64,000 nt of DNA from Gammaproteobacteria bacterium (GTDB lineage Bacteria; Pseudomonadota; Gammaproteobacteria; Steroidobacterales; Steroidobacteraceae). Position numbers and translations under genes: made by a program. Below are positions 7,862 to 17,598 of the stretch, in pieces; the stretch's first letter is position 1, and each line of letters opens with the position of its first letter. Under the pieces are notes generated by a model. The model did no database searches. It was not told the origin of the DNA and saw nothing but the letters and a program-made list of their open reading frames with translations. Where the stretch lies: assembly GCA_003164785.1 (NCBI GenBank), contig PLUE01000069.1, positions 1 to 64,000 of the forward strand, in the 5' to 3' direction.

Positions 7862-9478
7862 ATGAACGATTCGGCTATCCTCGACTCCCATGACATCGGG
7901 GCGGGGGTGCCACCGTATGGCGCATCGCTAAGCCAAGCGTGGCTGGAGGTGCTCGAACTGTTGCCCGACGCCGTGTTGATCGTGGCCGGCGTTGCCGAGG
8001 GTGGCCAAATCCTCTATGCGAATACGCAGGCCGGCGCGATGTTCGGCTACGCAGTCAGCGACCTGGTCAATCAGTCGATCGATATCCTGGTCCCGCTTGG
8101 ATTCCGACCTGGCCATGGGGGGCATCGTGCTCGGTATTCCGAGGCACCGACGCTGAGGCCAATGGGGCGCGGGCTGTCATTGCACGGTCTTCGCCGCGAC
8201 GGCACGGAGTTCCCGGTCGACGTATTGCTCAGACCCATGAACGGTGGCGGGTCGGCGGGCACGATTGCCATCGCACGGGACATGACCGAACGGAATCGTC
8301 TGGAGGAGGCGCTGACCCTGGCACGCGACTCCGCCGTGCGCGCCAACGAGATCAAGTCACGATTCCTCGCGGCCGCCAGTCATGATCTGCGCCAACCGCT
8401 CCAGACCATCTGGAGTTTGCAAGCCGTTCTGTCGCGCGCACACCAGAACACCGAGTATGCGGCCCACTGTGCGCTGCTCGAGGACGCCGTGCGAAGCATG
8501 GATCAGATGTTGTCGTCGTTGATCGACATCAATCGGTTGGAGGAGGGAGCCATCCACCCCGTGATCCGGGATTTTCCCCTGGAGGAGATCCTGCCTCGCC
8601 TCCGCTCCGAATATGGTTACGCAGCGAGCACGAAATCTCTCACGCTCGAGATCGAACAATCCGGTGAATTTGCACGCAGCGATCCCATGCTGTTGCCCGT
8701 CATTCTACGAAACTTGCTGGCGAACGCCATCAAGTACACTCCCCACGGTTCCGTGTCGGTCAAAGTGCGGATCGTAGACAGCCAGCTAAGCATCGACGTC
8801 AGCGATAGCGGCCCCGGAATTCCACCCGAGCACCGGGCGCGATTGTTCGAGGTGTTTTACCAGGTGGACAATCCTCGCGAAGACCAGCGCCAAGGAGTGG
8901 GGCTCGGGTTGTCGATCGTTCAGACCATTTGCCGGCTGCTGGATCACACGGTCACCATCCATTCGGAACCCGGACACGGCTCGGTGTTCACGGTGACGCT
9001 CCCTCGCGGAGCGGCCAGCCAGCCCCCGGCACCAATCACTCTCTCGCCGGCGGCGGCCGTTGCGCCACTGCAGCGAAAGGCGATGGTCCTTCACATCGAA
9101 GACGATCCAGGCGTCGCACGTTCCATGGCCATGTTGCTGCGCCTCGAAGGCTATGAAGTGATTGGCGCCGCCAGCCGCGACGAAGCGTTCGAGCTTGCTG
9201 CGGTCGATGGTGTTCGTCCGGACCTCATACTCTCCGATCTTCACCTTCCGATGGGTGTGATGGGGGATGACCTCGTGACGGACATCGCGAAGATTCTCGG
9301 AATGAAGCCGCCGACGATCATCCTGACGGGCGACATCAATGACAGACACGTCCAGAAAGCCCGATTGGTTGCCGATCGAATCATGCCCAAGCCGGTGGAC
9401 GCCAATTTATTGTTGCGTGAAATCGAAGGCTTGCTTGCCGAGCGGGCAGAGCGATCTGCAGTGGATGCTCGGACGTGA
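7862..9478 (+). CDS. Hybrid sensor histidine kinase with PAS and receiver domains
   Basis: A 538-residue cytosolic hybrid kinase. A PAS domain covers about residues 25-145 (LELLPDAVLIVAGVAEGGQILYANTQAGAMFGY…GTIAIARDMTERNRLEEA). The dimerisation/phospho-acceptor helix has SRFLAAASHDLRQPLQ with the His near residue 176. The ATPase domain has the N box (RNLLANAIKYTP), G1 (DSGPGIPPEH) and G2 (QGVGLGLSIV). The C-terminal receiver (from about 418) has HIEDDPG, Asp in LILSDLHLP, Thr in IILTGD and Lys in IMPKPVD. It has no membrane segment, so the signal is probably intracellular and sensed by PAS. No DNA-binding output gene lies next to it; the receiver protein at 476-910 is a candidate partner. The open frame extends upstream to 7673, but a predicted promoter at 7731-7759 argues for the ATG at 7862. 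Confidence 0.9.
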   Translation: MNDSAILDSHDIGAGVPPYGASLSQAWLEVLELLPDAVLIVAGVAEGGQILYANTQAGAMFGYAVSDLVNQSIDILVPLGFRPGHGGHRARYSEAPTLRPMGRGLSLHGLRRDGTEFPVDVLLRPMNGGGSAGTIAIARDMTERNRLEEALTLARDSAVRANEIKSRFLAAASHDLRQPLQTIWSLQAVLSRAHQNTEYAAHCALLEDAVRSMDQMLSSLIDINRLEEGAIHPVIRDFPLEEILPRLRSEYGYAASTKSLTLEIEQSGEFARSDPMLLPVILRNLLANAIKYTPHGSVSVKVRIVDSQLSIDVSDSGPGIPPEHRARLFEVFYQVDNPREDQRQGVGLGLSIVQTICRLLDHTVTIHSEPGHGSVFTVTLPRGAASQPPAPITLSPAAAVAPLQRKAMVLHIEDDPGVARSMAMLLRLEGYEVIGAASRDEAFELAAVDGVRPDLILSDLHLPMGVMGDDLVTDIAKILGMKPPTIILTGDINDRHVQKARLVADRIMPKPVDANLLLREIEGLLAERAERSAVDART

Positions 9479-9740
9479 AACGTACGCGCTTACTGATCAC
9501 TCACATCGGTGAAGCGAGGAGGATTGGCTTGCGGCGGAGGCGCATATCGATGCGCGGTTGGCCGGAGAATGGTGCGTGTATTGATGAATGCGGAGGAGCG
9601 AAGCGCCGAACTTCGAAGAAAAGCTTACGGATCTTCGCCCATTCCGATCCCGATCACGGTCTCGTCGCGTCGCCGTAGCGACTGGAGGATGCAATCGTGG
9701 AGGCCGAGAGGCCAGCGTTACCGTTGGAAATGATCGATCT

Positions 9741-9778
9741 GTCCGGGTACGACGGTGAAATGCTCGAGCCGCGAGCGG
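9741..9778 (+). repeat. Imperfect 38-bp direct repeat, copy 2
   Basis: This is the second copy of the repeat at 7515-7552 (35 of 38 bases identical), downstream of the hybrid kinase. It reads LSGYDGEMLEPRA and is followed directly by the IS110-like relic in the same frame. The rest of 9479-9740 holds no gene that I recognise. Confidence 0.7.
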
Positions 9779-9801
9779 GAGACCGCGCGGGTTTGACTGG
9801 G

Positions 9802-9861
9802 TGGGATTATGTCGGCGTTGGCGTCGCAAAATCCCACCTAGATGTCGCTTTCAGGCACGAG
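9802..9861 (+). pseudogene. Relic of an IS110-type transposase N-terminus
   Basis: The frame reads WDYVGVGVAKSHLDVAFR, which resembles the beginning of IS110-family (DEDD) transposases, where YVGIDVAKxxLDVA carries the first catalytic Asp. Here the Asp of the GID motif is replaced (VGVGV) and the frame ends about ten codons later. It is too short for certainty, but position and pattern suggest the remains of a mobile element at a decayed junction. Confidence 0.4.
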
Positions 9862-9915
9862 TATTCGCAAGGCTGGGTAATACTGACCTGATCGCCTGCA
9901 CCGGAACCAAAGCCC

Positions 9916-10161
9916 ATGAACTCACCGCCACGCTTGAATGGCACGAAAGATCCTGCGTCGGTCGCCGGCAAGGGGCCGCCCGTCCCGGACGAGGCGGATC
10001 TTTTGATTGTCGGCGCCGGGTCGGCGGGTCTCGCGGCGGCATTGGCAGCTGCCGGAAAGGGCGTGCGGGTGGTGCTGGTCGAGGCGCTCGAAGAGGATTG
10101 GCGGGCCATGCAAGGTTGGCTTGCGCTCGACCCGATCCTCGGCCGGACCGTTCGCCTCTAG
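9916..10161 (+). pseudogene. Truncated FAD-dependent oxidoreductase (N-terminal Rossmann fold only)
   Basis: The 81-residue frame has a dinucleotide-binding fold, ADLLIVGAGSAGLAAALAAAGKGVRVVLVEA, with the GxGxxG motif and the Glu that ends beta-2 and contacts the adenosine ribose. FAD enzymes of this kind are at least 300 residues long, but this frame leaves the similarity after VEALEE and stops at 10161. No continuation in another frame is recognised. I call it a gene remnant; the exact enzyme family cannot be told. Confidence 0.55.
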
Positions 10162-10349
10162 CGCGTTGGTGCCAGAAGCCGTTGGCTTCAGACTGGCGGG
10201 AAGAAGCGGACGCTGACCACCCGCAGGAGTGAGTCCAGACTGCGTAAAAAACGGAAATTCCTGATGCAGTCTGGGTCAACTGTATGCAACCCGCCTCCTC
10301 ATCGCGGCTGTGCTTCCATCGCTGGAAACAGGGCCATCATCGACATTCG

Positions 10350-12152
10350 ATGCTATCCTTTCGGCTCATGAAATCAGTAGTACTTTCAATGGTCGTTTTC
10401 GCGCTTCTGCTCAATGCAGGCCGCGCCTCAGTTGCCAGCGAGTCGGCTGATGTTGGGGCGCGCGTCGCGGTACAGAACGCGCTATTCGAGGAATGGTATC
10501 AGTCCGATCTCACCGCCCATCCGGAGCGGGCGACCGCCTACGGCGACTATCGATACAACGACCGACTGGACGGACGCTCGCTTGCAGCACTCAGCGCGGA
10601 AAATGCGAAGGACCAGGATTTTCTCGCGCGCATCAGGAATACTCGGACCACCGGTTTTCCGGATCAGGATGTGATGTCCCACCAGATTATGCTGCGCGCG
10701 TTGCAGCAGCGCATCGCCAACTACGCATTCAAAGAATACGAAATGCCCGTCAGCCAGATGGACGGCCCGCATCGCGATTTCGCGGATCTGCCGCTCGCTG
10801 TCCCGTTCGAGTCGGTGAAGCAGTACGAAGACTACATCGCACGCCTCCACCAGATCCCCCGCGCGTTCGCCGAAAGCGAAGAGGTCCTGCGTGCCGGGAT
10901 GAGGGACAATCTTATGCCGGTGCGCTTCCTGCTCGAGAAGGTGTCTGCGCAGTGTGATGGGGTCATCAAGGCGGATCCCTTCCTGCTCCCGACCCGAAAA
11001 TTTCCGCCGGGTATCTCACCTGAAGATCAACAGCGCTTGACACGTGCAATCACCGACACTGTCACCAACGAAGTTCTGCCGGCATACAAAGCTTTCGGTG
11101 TTTTCATTGCCACCGAGTAGGCACCTCACGGGCGCACGGTGCTCGCCGTTACCTCGCTGCCTGGTGGGGAACAACGTTATCTCAACGACATCCGCAGCCG
11201 CACGACAGTCAGCACGCTGAGTCCGGATCAGATACACCAACTCGGTCTCCGCGAGATCGACCGGATCGAGGCCGAGATGCTGGTAATTGCCCATCATGAA
11301 GGCTTCGCCGATGTTCAGTCTTATCGAATGTCGCTTCAGACCAATACCAAGTACCGACCGATCTCTGCGGAACAGATCCTCGAGGACTTTCGCAGATACA
11401 TCGCACAGATGCAGCCCGAGTTGCCAAAATTGTTTGGCTACATCCCGGCTTCTCCGGTCACGGTAGAGGCCATCCCAGACTTTCAGGCAGCAATGGCTAC
11501 GCACTACCAGACCGGAACGCCCGATGGGCGCCGACCGGGTCGAGTTGTCGTGGCCACGTCGAATTTCGCTGACCGCTCGCTGATCGATGACGAAGCCACC
11601 GCCTATCACGAAGGTATACCTGGGCATCACATGCAGCGGTCTGTAGCACAGCAGATGACCGGCCTGCCGAAATTTCGCCAGCATATCGGCAACTCGGGCT
11701 ACATCGAAGGTTGGGCGCTATATGCCGAGCAGCTTGGCAAGGAGGTTGGCTTCTATCAGGATGCGGCCAGTGATTACGGCCGGCTCGCCAGCGAGCTGTT
11801 CCGTGCCGCGCGACTGGTAGTCGATACCGGCATCCATTCGAAGGCTTGGACGCGAGACCAGGTGGTCGAGTTTCTTCGAAAAACCGGGTCCATCGACGAG
11901 CCAACCATACAGTCGGAAACGGATCGCTACATCGCGTGGCCGGCGCAGGCACTCTCCTACAAACTAGGTCAATTGAAGTTCCGCGAATTGCGTGATCGAG
12001 CCCAGCGGGAGTTAGGCTCGAAATTCGACATCCGCAGCTTTCACGACGAGATGCTGAGCGGCGGTGTGCTGCCGCTCGATCTGTTGGACACCCGGACCGA
12101 TGATTGGATCCGGATGCGTAAACGTACCGCCAAAGCAGCGGTGGTTCACTAA
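10350..12152 (+). pseudogene. DUF885 family (metallopeptidase-like) gene broken by an in-frame amber codon
   Basis: Two open segments, 10350-11120 and 11121-12152, lie in the same reading frame and are separated only by TAG at 11118-11120. The first has a signal peptide (MKSVVLSMVVFALLLNAGRASVA from the ATG at 10368) and the DUF885 N-terminal region (WYQSDLTAHPERATAYGDYRYND). The second continues with APHGRTVLAVTSLPGGEQRYLNDIRSRTT and holds the family's metal-site-like motif TAYHEGIPGHHMQ and the IEGWALYAEQLG segment. In related proteins the residue at the stop is normally Tyr (EYAPHGRT), so a single TAC/TAT to TAG change explains the break. The product would be an exported 600-residue hydrolase; as it stands it is truncated unless the amber codon is read through or is a sequencing error. 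Confidence 0.8.
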
Positions 12153-12555
12153 TTTGATGCGGCCGGCCCGCGCCCGGCCACCGGCCCTACCGAAATCCTT
12201 CCCCAGAAGCCGCCGTTCAACCCCGGCGATCCCTTTTGGGAAATGCTGCAACTGCTTAGCGGATCGGACGGCCACTCCGGAGGTTCCCTCACCCTTAGCA
12301 TCGTCGGCCACTGGCGGCAAAGCCCGAAAACGCAGAGGCGTATGGGCAATCCCAGTCATTGCCGGCGTCTTGGTTTCGATCTCAGTTTGTACGAACGTAG
12401 TTGGCGCAACGTCTTTGTGACGGAGGGTAAGGCAATAGTGAAGCCGAATCCGCTGCATTCAAACGTCGAGAAGCATCTTCGCCACGCTAGGCGGCACGCG
12501 GCGAGATCAGTAGGCGCCCGTGCGGGCTCTCGATAGAGCCCGCTGCGCATAACGA
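12153..12555. other. Non-coding stretch with a hairpin
   Basis: No gene is supported between the DUF885 stop and the porin stop. A hairpin with a perfect 7-bp stem (CGGGCTC at 12524-12530 and GAGCCCG at 12537-12543, loop of six) lies just after the porin stop codon. It may end transcription of the convergent genes, but neither strand has a T-run after it, so it is not a clear intrinsic terminator. Confidence 0.4.
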
Positions 12556-14112
12556 TCAGAAAGTGAAGCGACCACCCACTGTCGGTGCAAGATTGCTGTT
12601 GTAGTTATAGGGGACGCCGGGACCGTGCGGAATCGCGATGGCCAGGCCGCCATGCACGTCGGAATAGGCGATACCGGCAAACACGTCGACACGCTTGGTG
12701 AAGTGATGATCAGCATATAGCGACACCTCGTTGAGGGTGCCCGAGCAGGAAGCGCGGAACCCGGCCTCGGCCGAGCAGGTCGACGGAACACGAAAGTCAT
12801 TTTGCTGCTGATGGTACCAGGACAACGTGATGTCGGTTTTGATGTCGTAAGCGTACTTCGCGCCCGCCCACCAGATCTGGACGATCTTGGGGCGATCAAG
12901 ATTGTTGTCTTCTACGCCGCTCAAGAGATACCCGCCCTGGGCCGAAGCGCCGACGCCCAAGGGGTTCGACGGGTTGAACTGCTGGATGTGTTCATAGCCG
13001 CCAAAGAACTTGACGGGGTCCCAGGTATATTTGGCAGCGAGCATGATGGCCGTATTGTCGGTCACGATGCCATATTCGGTGTTGTTCGTTCCGATCACAT
13101 TGGCCCCGGTAATGGGGTTCGTGTTGACGCTGTTGAGAGTCGATTGATAAGTCCCCGAGAGACTCGAAGCCCCCAGCAAGGGGTTGAGTACGCTGATCGC
13201 CTGGTTGTAATGCTGGAAGACGACGTCTGCGGAGAACTTGCCGTATTCTCCGCCGAGGTCGAATCCATAGGCCGTGTTATGCGCCTCCTCCGGCGTACAG
13301 GTGGCGGCGGTCCAGGTTGCGGAGCCGGAGTAGCAGCCGCCGGAACCGTCGGCGAATTTATACATCGCACCGAAATGTATCGGACCATAGGTGGCGCGAT
13401 ATTTAATCGCCTCGTCCCAACGGGTGTCCTCGGTGTCGCCGCCGCCGGCCATCGTGCCGTTATATCCGATGTACGAAAATGAGTAGCTGCCGCCGGCCGG
13501 ATCGTAGGCCAACATTGTATCCGTTCCGAGAGCACGCTGACGACCGAAGGTCAGCGTGCCGAAATAGGCGGACGATACGCCGGCCAATAATTCGTCATTG
13601 AAGGCCTGGCCCGCGCGCGCGCCGTCGCCAGTTTCCGAATAACTGGCCCTGGGTAGGCCGTTGTTCGTGGCGTTGGTGCCTGCCATATTGGCGAGCTGGC
13701 CGGACTGAGGATTGATGCCGGTCGACGCGTTGAACACGGCGTACCAGTCGTCCAGAAACTCCACCTTGCCCTTGATGCCCAGACCTGTCTCTTGCAGGTT
13801 GTTCGGCGCGATGACGAATCGGGAGCCACCTGCGTTCCGGTTGACCAGCGATTCGCCTTCATAGTTGTAGCCATTTTCCGGCAGACCATGGCTTACCCAG
13901 CCCACACCGACGTCATAGGCGCCATACAGGGTGATGCCGTTCCACGTCAGGGAGCAATCGGTGGCGACGAACTCGTGAATATTCGCGCAGCCTGTGGAGC
14001 TGGGTGGAGCAGCCGGAGCCGGTGCGGGGGTTGGAAGATCGGCGGCCGGTTCCGCGCGCGCGACGCCCACGATTGCGCTCATGACTACCAATGCAAGGAC
14101 TGACTTTTTCAC
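12556..14112 (-). CDS. Gram-negative porin
   Basis: A 518-residue outer-membrane porin. The signal peptide is KKSVLALVVMSAIVGVARA. A short Pro/Ala-rich linker (PAADLPTPAPAPAAPPSS) is followed by typical porin strands: LTWNGITLYGAYDVGVGWVS, GGSRFVIAPNNLQETGLGIKGKVEF, LTFGRQRALGTDTML, LAAKYTWDPVKFFGGYEHIQ, and the C-terminal strand ending GGRFTF with the terminal Phe that marks outer-membrane barrels. It is longer than classical 330-400 residue porins because of large loops. The GTG at 14112 is taken as start because AGGGAAAA lies ten bases upstream and it gives a normal signal peptide; an in-frame TTG at 14139 gives a poor one. Substrate unknown. Confidence 0.85.
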   Translation of the reverse strand: MKKSVLALVVMSAIVGVARAEPAADLPTPAPAPAAPPSSTGCANIHEFVATDCSLTWNGITLYGAYDVGVGWVSHGLPENGYNYEGESLVNRNAGGSRFVIAPNNLQETGLGIKGKVEFLDDWYAVFNASTGINPQSGQLANMAGTNATNNGLPRASYSETGDGARAGQAFNDELLAGVSSAYFGTLTFGRQRALGTDTMLAYDPAGGSYSFSYIGYNGTMAGGGDTEDTRWDEAIKYRATYGPIHFGAMYKFADGSGGCYSGSATWTAATCTPEEAHNTAYGFDLGGEYGKFSADVVFQHYNQAISVLNPLLGASSLSGTYQSTLNSVNTNPITGANVIGTNNTEYGIVTDNTAIMLAAKYTWDPVKFFGGYEHIQQFNPSNPLGVGASAQGGYLLSGVEDNNLDRPKIVQIWWAGAKYAYDIKTDITLSWYHQQQNDFRVPSTCSAEAGFRASCSGTLNEVSLYADHHFTKRVDVFAGIAYSDVHGGLAIAIPHGPGVPYNYNSNLAPTVGGRFTF

Positions 14113-14204
14113 GATAATGCTTTTCCCTGAAATGCCCAACGACCACCGTCATTGGAACTCGTTATATTCAACCATATATAACACGCCAGCGTCGTAAAGC
14201 GCAA

Positions 14205-14300
14205 AGTTCCGATGGGGAGCGCGGTCGCTACTTCCTCGGGCCGGCCCATGCGGTGCAAAGGGATCTGATCGGTCAGCGAAAGCCGCACTTCGTCGCTCAC
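14205..14300 (-). pseudogene. Relic of a short-chain dehydrogenase C-terminus
   Basis: The minus-strand frame reads SDEVRLSLTDQIPLHRMGRPEEVATA. IPLxRMGRPEEVA is the conserved segment near the C-terminus of classical short-chain dehydrogenases, where xFLASDxAS should follow. Here the frame loses the similarity directly afterwards and the rest of the gene is absent. It lies upstream of the porin gene. The remaining bases of 14113-14467 hold nothing else that I recognise. Confidence 0.5.
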
Positions 14301-14467
14301 CTGCCCTGATTGTCATCGTCGAACGTCCGTTCATGCGACTAAGAGACCGGCTATTGGTGCGCCATGAAGCAGCTTCGCGACCGGCGGTCCGTCCCATCGT
14401 TCACTCGCGGCCCGCGGGATCGGCTAAAGTGGTTGTGGATTCGCCGCCGCAAAATAGGGAGATACAA

Positions 14468-15361
14468 TTGCGCCTTCCCGCCATACTTCTTGTTGCTGTT
14501 TTGCATTCCACGACCGCATGGACACTGCAATCCGTTCCGACCGCGGTGATTGCAGATCCGGCGCCGGATTCGAAATTTCCGGCGCGTATGGAGGTGATCC
14601 ATGTTCCGAGCGGCGGCGTGGATATCAATGGCGTCGTCTATGTGGCGTCAGGGCAAGGTCCGCACCCGGCGTTTGTTTTGTTTCACGGTCTTCCCGGCAA
14701 CGAGAAGAATCTGGATCTCGCCCAGGCGGTACGCCGTGCAGGTTGGACCGTCGTTACCGTCAATTATCGAGGCTCCTGGGGAAGCCCCGGCAACTTCCGA
14801 TTCGCACAGAACTTGGAGGATGCAGAGGCGACGCTGGCATTCATTCGGTCACCTGAAAATGCGAAGCGCCTCTCGATCGACGTCAGCAAAATCGCGATCG
14901 GGGGCCACAGCATGGGCGGTTGGGTTGCCGCTGAGACTCTCGCGCACGAGCCAGGCCTGCTGGGTGCGGTCGTGATATCTTCCGGCGATTTCGGTGCATT
15001 GGGTGTGCGGGCGCAGCAAGGTCGCGAAAATCGCGCGGCTGTCGTGGCGACCATGGACGATAACCGGGAGTCTCTCGCCGGGGTGACCGGGGAGTCGATG
15101 TCGGATGAATTGGCGGCCCACGGAAAAGAGTGGTCTTTCGGTACTTTGGGGCCAGAGCTTACCCATCGACGTCTGCTCGTGCTTTACAGCAACGATTTCG
15201 TAAAAGCCGACTCCATCGAGCTGATCAGGGACATTAAAGCGGCTGGCGGAACGACCGTCGGTGACAAATATGTACCCACCGATCACAGCTGGTCGGACCA
15301 CCGAATCGCTCTCGAGTCTCTGGTCATTGACTGGCTCGGAACTCTATCCAGTCAGCCATAA
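14468..15361 (+). CDS. Exported alpha/beta hydrolase family protein
   Basis: A 297-residue protein. The signal peptide is formed by LRLPAILLVAVLHSTTAWT. The oxyanion strand is HPAFVLFHGLPGNEKN, the nucleophile elbow is IAIGGHSMGGWVAAETL with the catalytic Ser near residue 150, and the likely acid and His are in VLYSNDFVKAD and PTDHSWSDHRIALES. This is the dienelactone-hydrolase/S9-like branch of the fold, commonly annotated as alpha/beta fold hydrolase. TTG at 14468 is chosen because GGGAG lies six bases before it and it gives a good signal peptide. The longer frame from 14333 would place about 45 Arg-rich residues in front. It ends 79 bases from the convergent S9 peptidase gene. Substrate unknown. 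Confidence 0.8.
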   Translation: MRLPAILLVAVLHSTTAWTLQSVPTAVIADPAPDSKFPARMEVIHVPSGGVDINGVVYVASGQGPHPAFVLFHGLPGNEKNLDLAQAVRRAGWTVVTVNYRGSWGSPGNFRFAQNLEDAEATLAFIRSPENAKRLSIDVSKIAIGGHSMGGWVAAETLAHEPGLLGAVVISSGDFGALGVRAQQGRENRAAVVATMDDNRESLAGVTGESMSDELAAHGKEWSFGTLGPELTHRRLLVLYSNDFVKADSIELIRDIKAAGGTTVGDKYVPTDHSWSDHRIALESLVIDWLGTLSSQP

Positions 15362-15440
15362 CCGGAGGTACTTCCGTCGCTCTGAGTTCATGGCCGCTCC
15401 ATTGCGACAATCGCCGCAGCGGCCGCGCTGACTCGTTCGG

Positions 15441-17408
15441 TCACGGCGGATTGTATTTTTCAAGAAATGTCGTGCTGGTTTTGAGCAGGGCGGTCCGGGT
15501 GGTCTCGAGCGACAGAAAGTGGTCTTCGCGCGGGACGGTGATGAAGTCAAAGGGTTTGCCGGCCCGTTTCAATGCGCTGGCCATGTATTCGCTCTGCTCG
15601 ATGGGGACGCGGGTATCGTCCTTGCCATGCATGAGAAGGATCGGTGCGTCGGCCTTGTTCGCAAACGCCGCCGGGGAGATCTCCCGAAGCACGCCTTCAC
15701 CTTCCACATCGACCCCGGTGATCTTACGCATATAGCGACTGAGGTCGTTGGTGGGTCCATACCGCCGAATCTGCCAGCCGCTGAACATCGGCATGTCCGA
15801 GACTCCCGCCCAGGAGATGGCGCATCGGTAGATGCCGTGCTGCAGGGTCACTCCGGCCAGAGCCGCATACCCGCCGTAACTGGCGCCGAAGATGCAAACC
15901 CGCTTCGGATCGATGATGTTCTGCCGCGCGAGTTCTACCACGCCGTCCGACAGGTCGGTTAGCATCTTACGGCCCCATTGGCCGTCTCCGGCCGCGCGAA
16001 ATTGATGTCCGTACCCTCCCGAGCCCCGAAAATTCGGTTGAAACACCGCATACCCGCGCGAGGCAAACGCTTGGGCGAGCCAATCGAACTGCAGAATGTC
16101 CATCACGCCCTCCGGGCCGCCATGAGGCATGACCAACAGCGGCAGTTGCTTGACCTCCCGATGAGGAGGAAGCGTCAGCACCCCTTCAATCGCGAGTCCG
16201 TCGGCGGCATGGTATTTGACGAGGGAGGTGGCGCCAACGTCGTCGCCCTTGATGTCCGGGTATTCGAAGCCGAGAGGGACCGCCTTGCCGGAGGACACGT
16301 CCACCAGCCAATAAGTGCCCGAGTCGGCGGCGCCGTCGGTCTCCACGATCATCTTGTCGAGCTGCTCTCCAAAACTTTCGAGTCGGACGTTCCGACCGGG
16401 GAAGGCTTTGCGCATGCCATCGACCTTCGCCTGAATGCGCGGATCGAAGAACGAGGAGCCCTTCTCATCGAGGGTGATCGCTCCGAGCAGGAGCCTGCTT
16501 ACGGGATCGAAGATGAACTGCCGGATGCTGTTGGTCTCGAACAGCACGGTCGCCTTGGCGTTGGTCGTGTCGATTTCCTCGATGACGTCATCGGCGCCAC
16601 TGTCGTCCACCAGCACAATGGAGCCGGGGGTGCGTCCCAGGCCGAGCAGGGCAATGTCGTCTGTCGGTGTCGTCTTCTCGAACAACAGCGCATCGTGGTC
16701 ACCTCCGAACACGCGCCACAACCCACTTTTTTGATTGTAGTCGGAGTGGGCGATGATGCGGCCATCGTTGGCCACCACCCAATGGTGCGAGTTTTCATTG
16801 CCCTTGACGGCGATTTCGTAATCACCGGTGGTGAGGTCGACGCGGTAGAGATCTGCGAATCCGTGTTCGAACACGTAGTCGCTTCCCGGCCCACCGCCCC
16901 CGCGCATCTCCGTGATGCCGCCGAAATATCCGGTACGACGGCCGCCGCGCTCAGCCGAGCCGTAATAGCCTTGAACCGTATGTTCGACGGAGTGCGACTG
17001 TTCGAAGACGGCCCAGGTCTTGGTGTCGTTGAGTGCAACCCGAAGCATCGTACCCAGCTCGAATGACTGGCCAAAATCCATGCTCTGGTTCGCCGTGACG
17101 CTGGTGGTCAGTAATATGTCTTCGTCTCCGGCCCAGTTGAGGTCGCGCACTTTGGCGTCGCCGACGGCGCCTGCTTTGACGAGCTTGCCGTCGCTGGTCA
17201 CGACCATGAGTTTGCGGCTCTCGCCCGTGACCGCGATCAGCGCGATGTGGTTGCCGGACGGGGAGATCCTCACCAATTCGATTTTCGGCAACTTGCCGTA
17301 GGTGTCGACGGGTATCTCGGCGCGGGCGGTGGTCGAAAACCCGAAGAGCACGAGCGATAGAGCCATCGCGGCAAGGCGAAAGCCGCTTGAGCCGTGAAAA
17401 TCATCCAT
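15441..17408 (-). CDS. Exported S9 family (prolyl oligopeptidase-like) peptidase
   Basis: A 655-residue protein with a signal peptide (FRLAAMALSLVLFGFSTTARAE), an N-terminal beta-propeller of about 370 residues and a C-terminal alpha/beta hydrolase domain. Catalytic elements are GASYGGYAAL (nucleophile Ser in GxSxGG), HGKDDTRVP (Asp) and REDHFLS (His). The PHGGPEG and FRGSGGYG segments are typical of the acylaminoacyl-peptidase/dipeptidyl-peptidase branch. It should cut short peptides in the periplasm. It is not fused to or next to a receptor and is distinct from the lasso isopeptidase at 26042. The start ATG at 17408 has no strong ribosome binding site; internal Met15 is a possible alternative. 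Confidence 0.9.
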   Translation of the reverse strand: MDDFHGSSGFRLAAMALSLVLFGFSTTARAEIPVDTYGKLPKIELVRISPSGNHIALIAVTGESRKLMVVTSDGKLVKAGAVGDAKVRDLNWAGDEDILLTTSVTANQSMDFGQSFELGTMLRVALNDTKTWAVFEQSHSVEHTVQGYYGSAERGGRRTGYFGGITEMRGGGGPGSDYVFEHGFADLYRVDLTTGDYEIAVKGNENSHHWVVANDGRIIAHSDYNQKSGLWRVFGGDHDALLFEKTTPTDDIALLGLGRTPGSIVLVDDSGADDVIEEIDTTNAKATVLFETNSIRQFIFDPVSRLLLGAITLDEKGSSFFDPRIQAKVDGMRKAFPGRNVRLESFGEQLDKMIVETDGAADSGTYWLVDVSSGKAVPLGFEYPDIKGDDVGATSLVKYHAADGLAIEGVLTLPPHREVKQLPLLVMPHGGPEGVMDILQFDWLAQAFASRGYAVFQPNFRGSGGYGHQFRAAGDGQWGRKMLTDLSDGVVELARQNIIDPKRVCIFGASYGGYAALAGVTLQHGIYRCAISWAGVSDMPMFSGWQIRRYGPTNDLSRYMRKITGVDVEGEGVLREISPAAFANKADAPILLMHGKDDTRVPIEQSEYMASALKRAGKPFDFITVPREDHFLSLETTRTALLKTSTTFLEKYNPP

Positions 17409-17598
17409 GATTGTGCTGCCATCCGTTGTGGTTATTGTTCTTCGGCTTGGGCGACAGTGTGGCGTGGATTCCGGGCGGTTGGCAATGGCGGGAGGCTAGA
17501 GAATGGCGCCGCAGGCGACTTTTTATACAGGTGTGACGTGGTTTACGCGGGGCCTGGTTGCTTAGCCATCAAGCGCCGGCAGCCCACGCGGTGGTGCG

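Noticed and set aside
12012..12458. A 148-codon minus-strand frame over the end of the DUF885 gene
   Set aside because: It overlaps the conserved DUF885 end in antisense, and its own sequence shows no family pattern.
12524..12543. Hairpin near the porin end as an intrinsic terminator
   Set aside because: The stem is perfect but neither strand has a T-run after it; I only mention it in the intergenic entry.
15978..17066. A 362-codon open frame on the plus strand opposite the S9 peptidase
   Set aside because: It is the mirror of a conserved gene and the translation is Gly/Arg/Asp/His-rich without a recognisable domain.
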